A model generated the notes under the pieces. The model was not told the origin of the DNA. It saw only the letters and a list, made by a program, of their open reading frames with translations, and did no database searches. The position numbers were made by a program, and so were the translations under genes. Shown one piece after another: positions 35,081-36,791 of a DNA stretch of 36,791 bases. The stretch is from Bacilli bacterium (GTDB lineage: Bacteria > Bacillota > Bacilli > Bacillales > Amphibacillaceae). The stretch is from contig JAAYTF010000121.1 in assembly GCA_012518125.1 (NCBI GenBank), positions 1 through 36,791 on the forward strand. The letters are read 5' to 3'. Position 1 is the stretch's first letter, and each line of letters starts with the position of its first letter.

Positions 35081-35968
35081 TCACGACTTCAGTTCACGTT
35101 CGACAAGTTTTATGATGTCATAACTCGCATCGATGTTCGTACAGTCGTACAAATTGCGAATATGCGCATTGGAATTCACTTCGCATATGTAGCGTTCACC
35201 ATCTTTGCCGAACAACAAATCGACGCCGGCAAAGTGGGCGCCGATCGCTTTTGTCGCTTGAACGGCGAGCCGTTTTTCCCATTCATTCGGTTCATACGGT
35301 TCCATTCGGCCGCCGGCGGTGACATTCGCCCGAAAATCCGTTTCCGAAATTCGTTTCATGCTGGCGACGACTTCCTCTCCGACAACTTGCAGCCTGAGGT
35401 CGACGCCGCGACTTTCTTCGATGAATTCTTGAAAGACGAACGGCGAGCTGCCGATTTTTTCCAGACAATTCGCCAGTTCATCTTCATCATGGACGAGATG
35501 AACCTGTTCGCCGAACGAGCCGAACGCTTCTTTGACGATGAATGGAAAAGACAGTTGGTCAAGCACTTGCCGGATATAAGGGTGCCGGACATGAAGTGGT
35601 TGGCCGAATGTTTTCGGTGCGACGATCGTAAGCGGGATCGGCAGACGGAAAGCGGCCAGATGTTCATACGTTTTTATTTTATCGTCGGAAACTTCGATCG
35701 CACGGCTCCGGTTGAAGACGTTTACGCCCAAACGTTCAAGCGTGTTAGCCAAATAAATGTCTTTGTCGGTAAACAGTACGTAATCCGGCAAACGGTCGTA
35801 AATGGGATTGGACCCGTCGTGATGCAAAACGTTCAAAACGTCAACGTTCGTTTTGATTTCCGCTTCGTGTCCGCGTTCGAGAGCCGCTTCTTGTAACATT
35901 TCGGCAAAATCGACGAACTTGTCGCTTTTTAAAAACCCGTTGTATATGATCCAGCCATAAAGTGCCAC
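35081..35968 (-). CDS. RimK-like ATP-grasp ligase, paralogue 2
   Basis: A 295-residue ATP-grasp enzyme, clearly related to its downstream neighbour: both begin with GW(L/I)IYN. They share the layout of an N-terminal Rossmann-like domain followed by the ATP-grasp fold. FPFIVKEAFGSFGEQV, GVDLRLQVVGEEVVASMKR, DFRANVTAGGR and the metal-binding EVNSNAHIRNL are visible; the last has the standard Glu-x-Asn. I chose the GTG at 35968 (MALYGWIIYNG), which follows AAAGGATCG and aligns with the paralogue; the frame stays open to 36004. It is the first gene of a two-gene operon, divergent from folC. The substrate and product are unknown. Confidence 0.88.
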   Translation of the reverse strand: MALYGWIIYNGFLKSDKFVDFAEMLQEAALERGHEAEIKTNVDVLNVLHHDGSNPIYDRLPDYVLFTDKDIYLANTLERLGVNVFNRSRAIEVSDDKIKTYEHLAAFRLPIPLTIVAPKTFGQPLHVRHPYIRQVLDQLSFPFIVKEAFGSFGEQVHLVHDEDELANCLEKIGSSPFVFQEFIEESRGVDLRLQVVGEEVVASMKRISETDFRANVTAGGRMEPYEPNEWEKRLAVQATKAIGAHFAGVDLLFGKDGERYICEVNSNAHIRNLYDCTNIDASYDIIKLVERELKS

Positions 35969-36065
35969 GATGGTTCGATCCTTTCTTTCCGATTGCTCGG
36001 CCAAATATTTTCAACTATAATCAGTTTAGTCTCATTAATTATACAAAAAAAGTGGTGTAAAATCG

Positions 36066-36791
36066 TTGAAAACGATGGAAGACGTCATTCGATTTTTACG
36101 TGAGAGGGAAAATTTGGGAATCAAATTCGGTTTGGAACGGATGAACGTTTTGCTTGACCGTTTGGGAAGTCCGGAAAGAAAGGTGCCGATGATCCACGTT
36201 GCCGGAACGAACGGGAAAGGTTCGACGGTAGAGATGATTGCCCGTTCGCTGATGGCACATGGTAAAAAGATCGGCGTGTTTACTTCGCCGAGCTTTTACG
36301 GTTATCGCGGGCATGTTTTCATCAACGACGACATGATGAGTGAAGAAACGTTCATCCGATTGATGCATCAATTGTTGCCCGTAATTAATGACCTCGATCG
36401 GCAAGGCGAAGCGCCGACGAGTTTCGAGATCTTAACCGCTATCGCTTTTTCTTATTTTCCAGATCGCGTCGATATGGCGATCATCGAAGCGGGAATGGGG
36501 GGAAGGTTTGATACGACGAATTGCATCGATCCGGTGATATCGGTCATCACATCAGTTGCAATCGACCATGAGCAATTTCTCGGCAGTTCGCTTGAAGCAA
36601 TCAGTCACCATAAGGCGGGAATCATAAAACGGAATAGGCCGGTCATCGTCGGCCCTTTAGCCAGCGAGGCAAAAACGGTGATTGAAAAAGAGGCGGAAAA
36701 ACAACAAGCGAAACTATTTTCTTACGGGGAAGATTTTCGTGTCGAAAAACGCGGTGACGGATATTTGTGGTTCGACAAGGACGGCTTTCAA
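36066..36791 (+). CDS. folC: Folylpolyglutamate/dihydrofolate synthase, 5' part
   Basis: Adds glutamate to dihydropteroate and folates. The first ~242 codons are present; the gene continues past the window end. The family hallmarks are LERMNVLLDRLGSP, the P-loop IHVAGTNGKGST (about residues 45-56), GVFTSPSFYGYRGHVFIN, EAGMGGRFDTTN and SVAIDHEQFLGSSLEAISHHKAGIIK. The start is probably the TTG at 36066 with a weak GGTG upstream; ATG 36075 is the alternative. valS followed by folC is the usual Bacillus order, here interrupted by the two minus-strand ATP-grasp genes. Confidence 0.95.
   Translation, partial: MKTMEDVIRFLRERENLGIKFGLERMNVLLDRLGSPERKVPMIHVAGTNGKGSTVEMIARSLMAHGKKIGVFTSPSFYGYRGHVFINDDMMSEETFIRLMHQLLPVINDLDRQGEAPTSFEILTAIAFSYFPDRVDMAIIEAGMGGRFDTTNCIDPVISVITSVAIDHEQFLGSSLEAISHHKAGIIKRNRPVIVGPLASEAKTVIEKEAEKQQAKLFSYGEDFRVEKRGDGYLWFDKDGFQ

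Noticed and set aside
34946-35896. A 316-codon plus-strand open frame opposite the ATP-grasp genes
   Set aside because: Antisense to two well-supported ATP-grasp genes; Phe/Arg-rich composition typical of a shadow frame; no family motif.

Overview
The window looks like chromosomal DNA of an aerobic, endospore-forming Bacillaceae relative (Firmicutes). The basis is the gene order ysoA-tig-clpX-lonA-engB(ysxC)-hemA-hemX-hemC-hemD-hemB-hemL-spoVID-valS-folC, which matches the Bacillus subtilis arrangement except for missing or added genes. It also carries sporulation genes (prkA, yhbH, spoVR, spoVID), strong Shine-Dalgarno sites with many GTG/TTG starts, and a T-box leader on valS. I cannot name the species. 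No rRNA, tRNA, CRISPR array, intact insertion sequence or prophage was seen.

Layout. 1-6270: transport genes: an MFS permease, a convergent SLC13/DASS anion symporter, a polar amino-acid ABC importer (lipoprotein, then an internal terminator, then permease and ATPase), and a small Cys/Tyr/Arg-rich gene. 6305-10849 (minus): spoVR, yhbH and prkA side by side, transcribed prkA to yhbH to spoVR, with a sigma-E-like promoter before yhbH. 11.0-13.7 kb: dapF followed by a dicarboxylate/amino-acid:cation symporter with altered substrate-site residues, then a small holin-like membrane protein. 13.8-21.0 kb: proteostasis block ysoA, tig, clpX, lonA, engB. The lonB gene that lies between clpX and lonA in B. 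subtilis is absent here; a terminator and new promoters occupy the gap. 21.0-23.4 kb: an inserted or remodelled minus-strand segment with a LiaF-type membrane protein, an AEC transporter, a 5'-truncated SCO1 pseudogene and further gene debris, bounded by hairpin repeats. 23.4-29.7 kb: hemAXCDBL, which makes uroporphyrinogen III from glutamyl-tRNA, preceded by Fur/PerR-like boxes. 29.8-36.8 kb: spoVID with a sigma-E-type promoter, a short convergent 59-residue membrane protein, the valS T-box leader and valS, two tandem RimK-like ATP-grasp genes on the minus strand, and the 5' part of folC, which runs off the window.

The strongest oddity is HemC. Its reading frame is intact and most catalytic residues are present, but the cysteine that anchors the dipyrromethane cofactor in known hydroxymethylbilane synthases is replaced by aspartate in an otherwise complete heme operon. 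Other points are the symporter lacking the acidic-substrate arginine, the paired ATP-grasp enzymes of unknown substrate, a 106-bp nested inverted repeat, and a 13-bp palindrome shared by two nearby transporter promoters.
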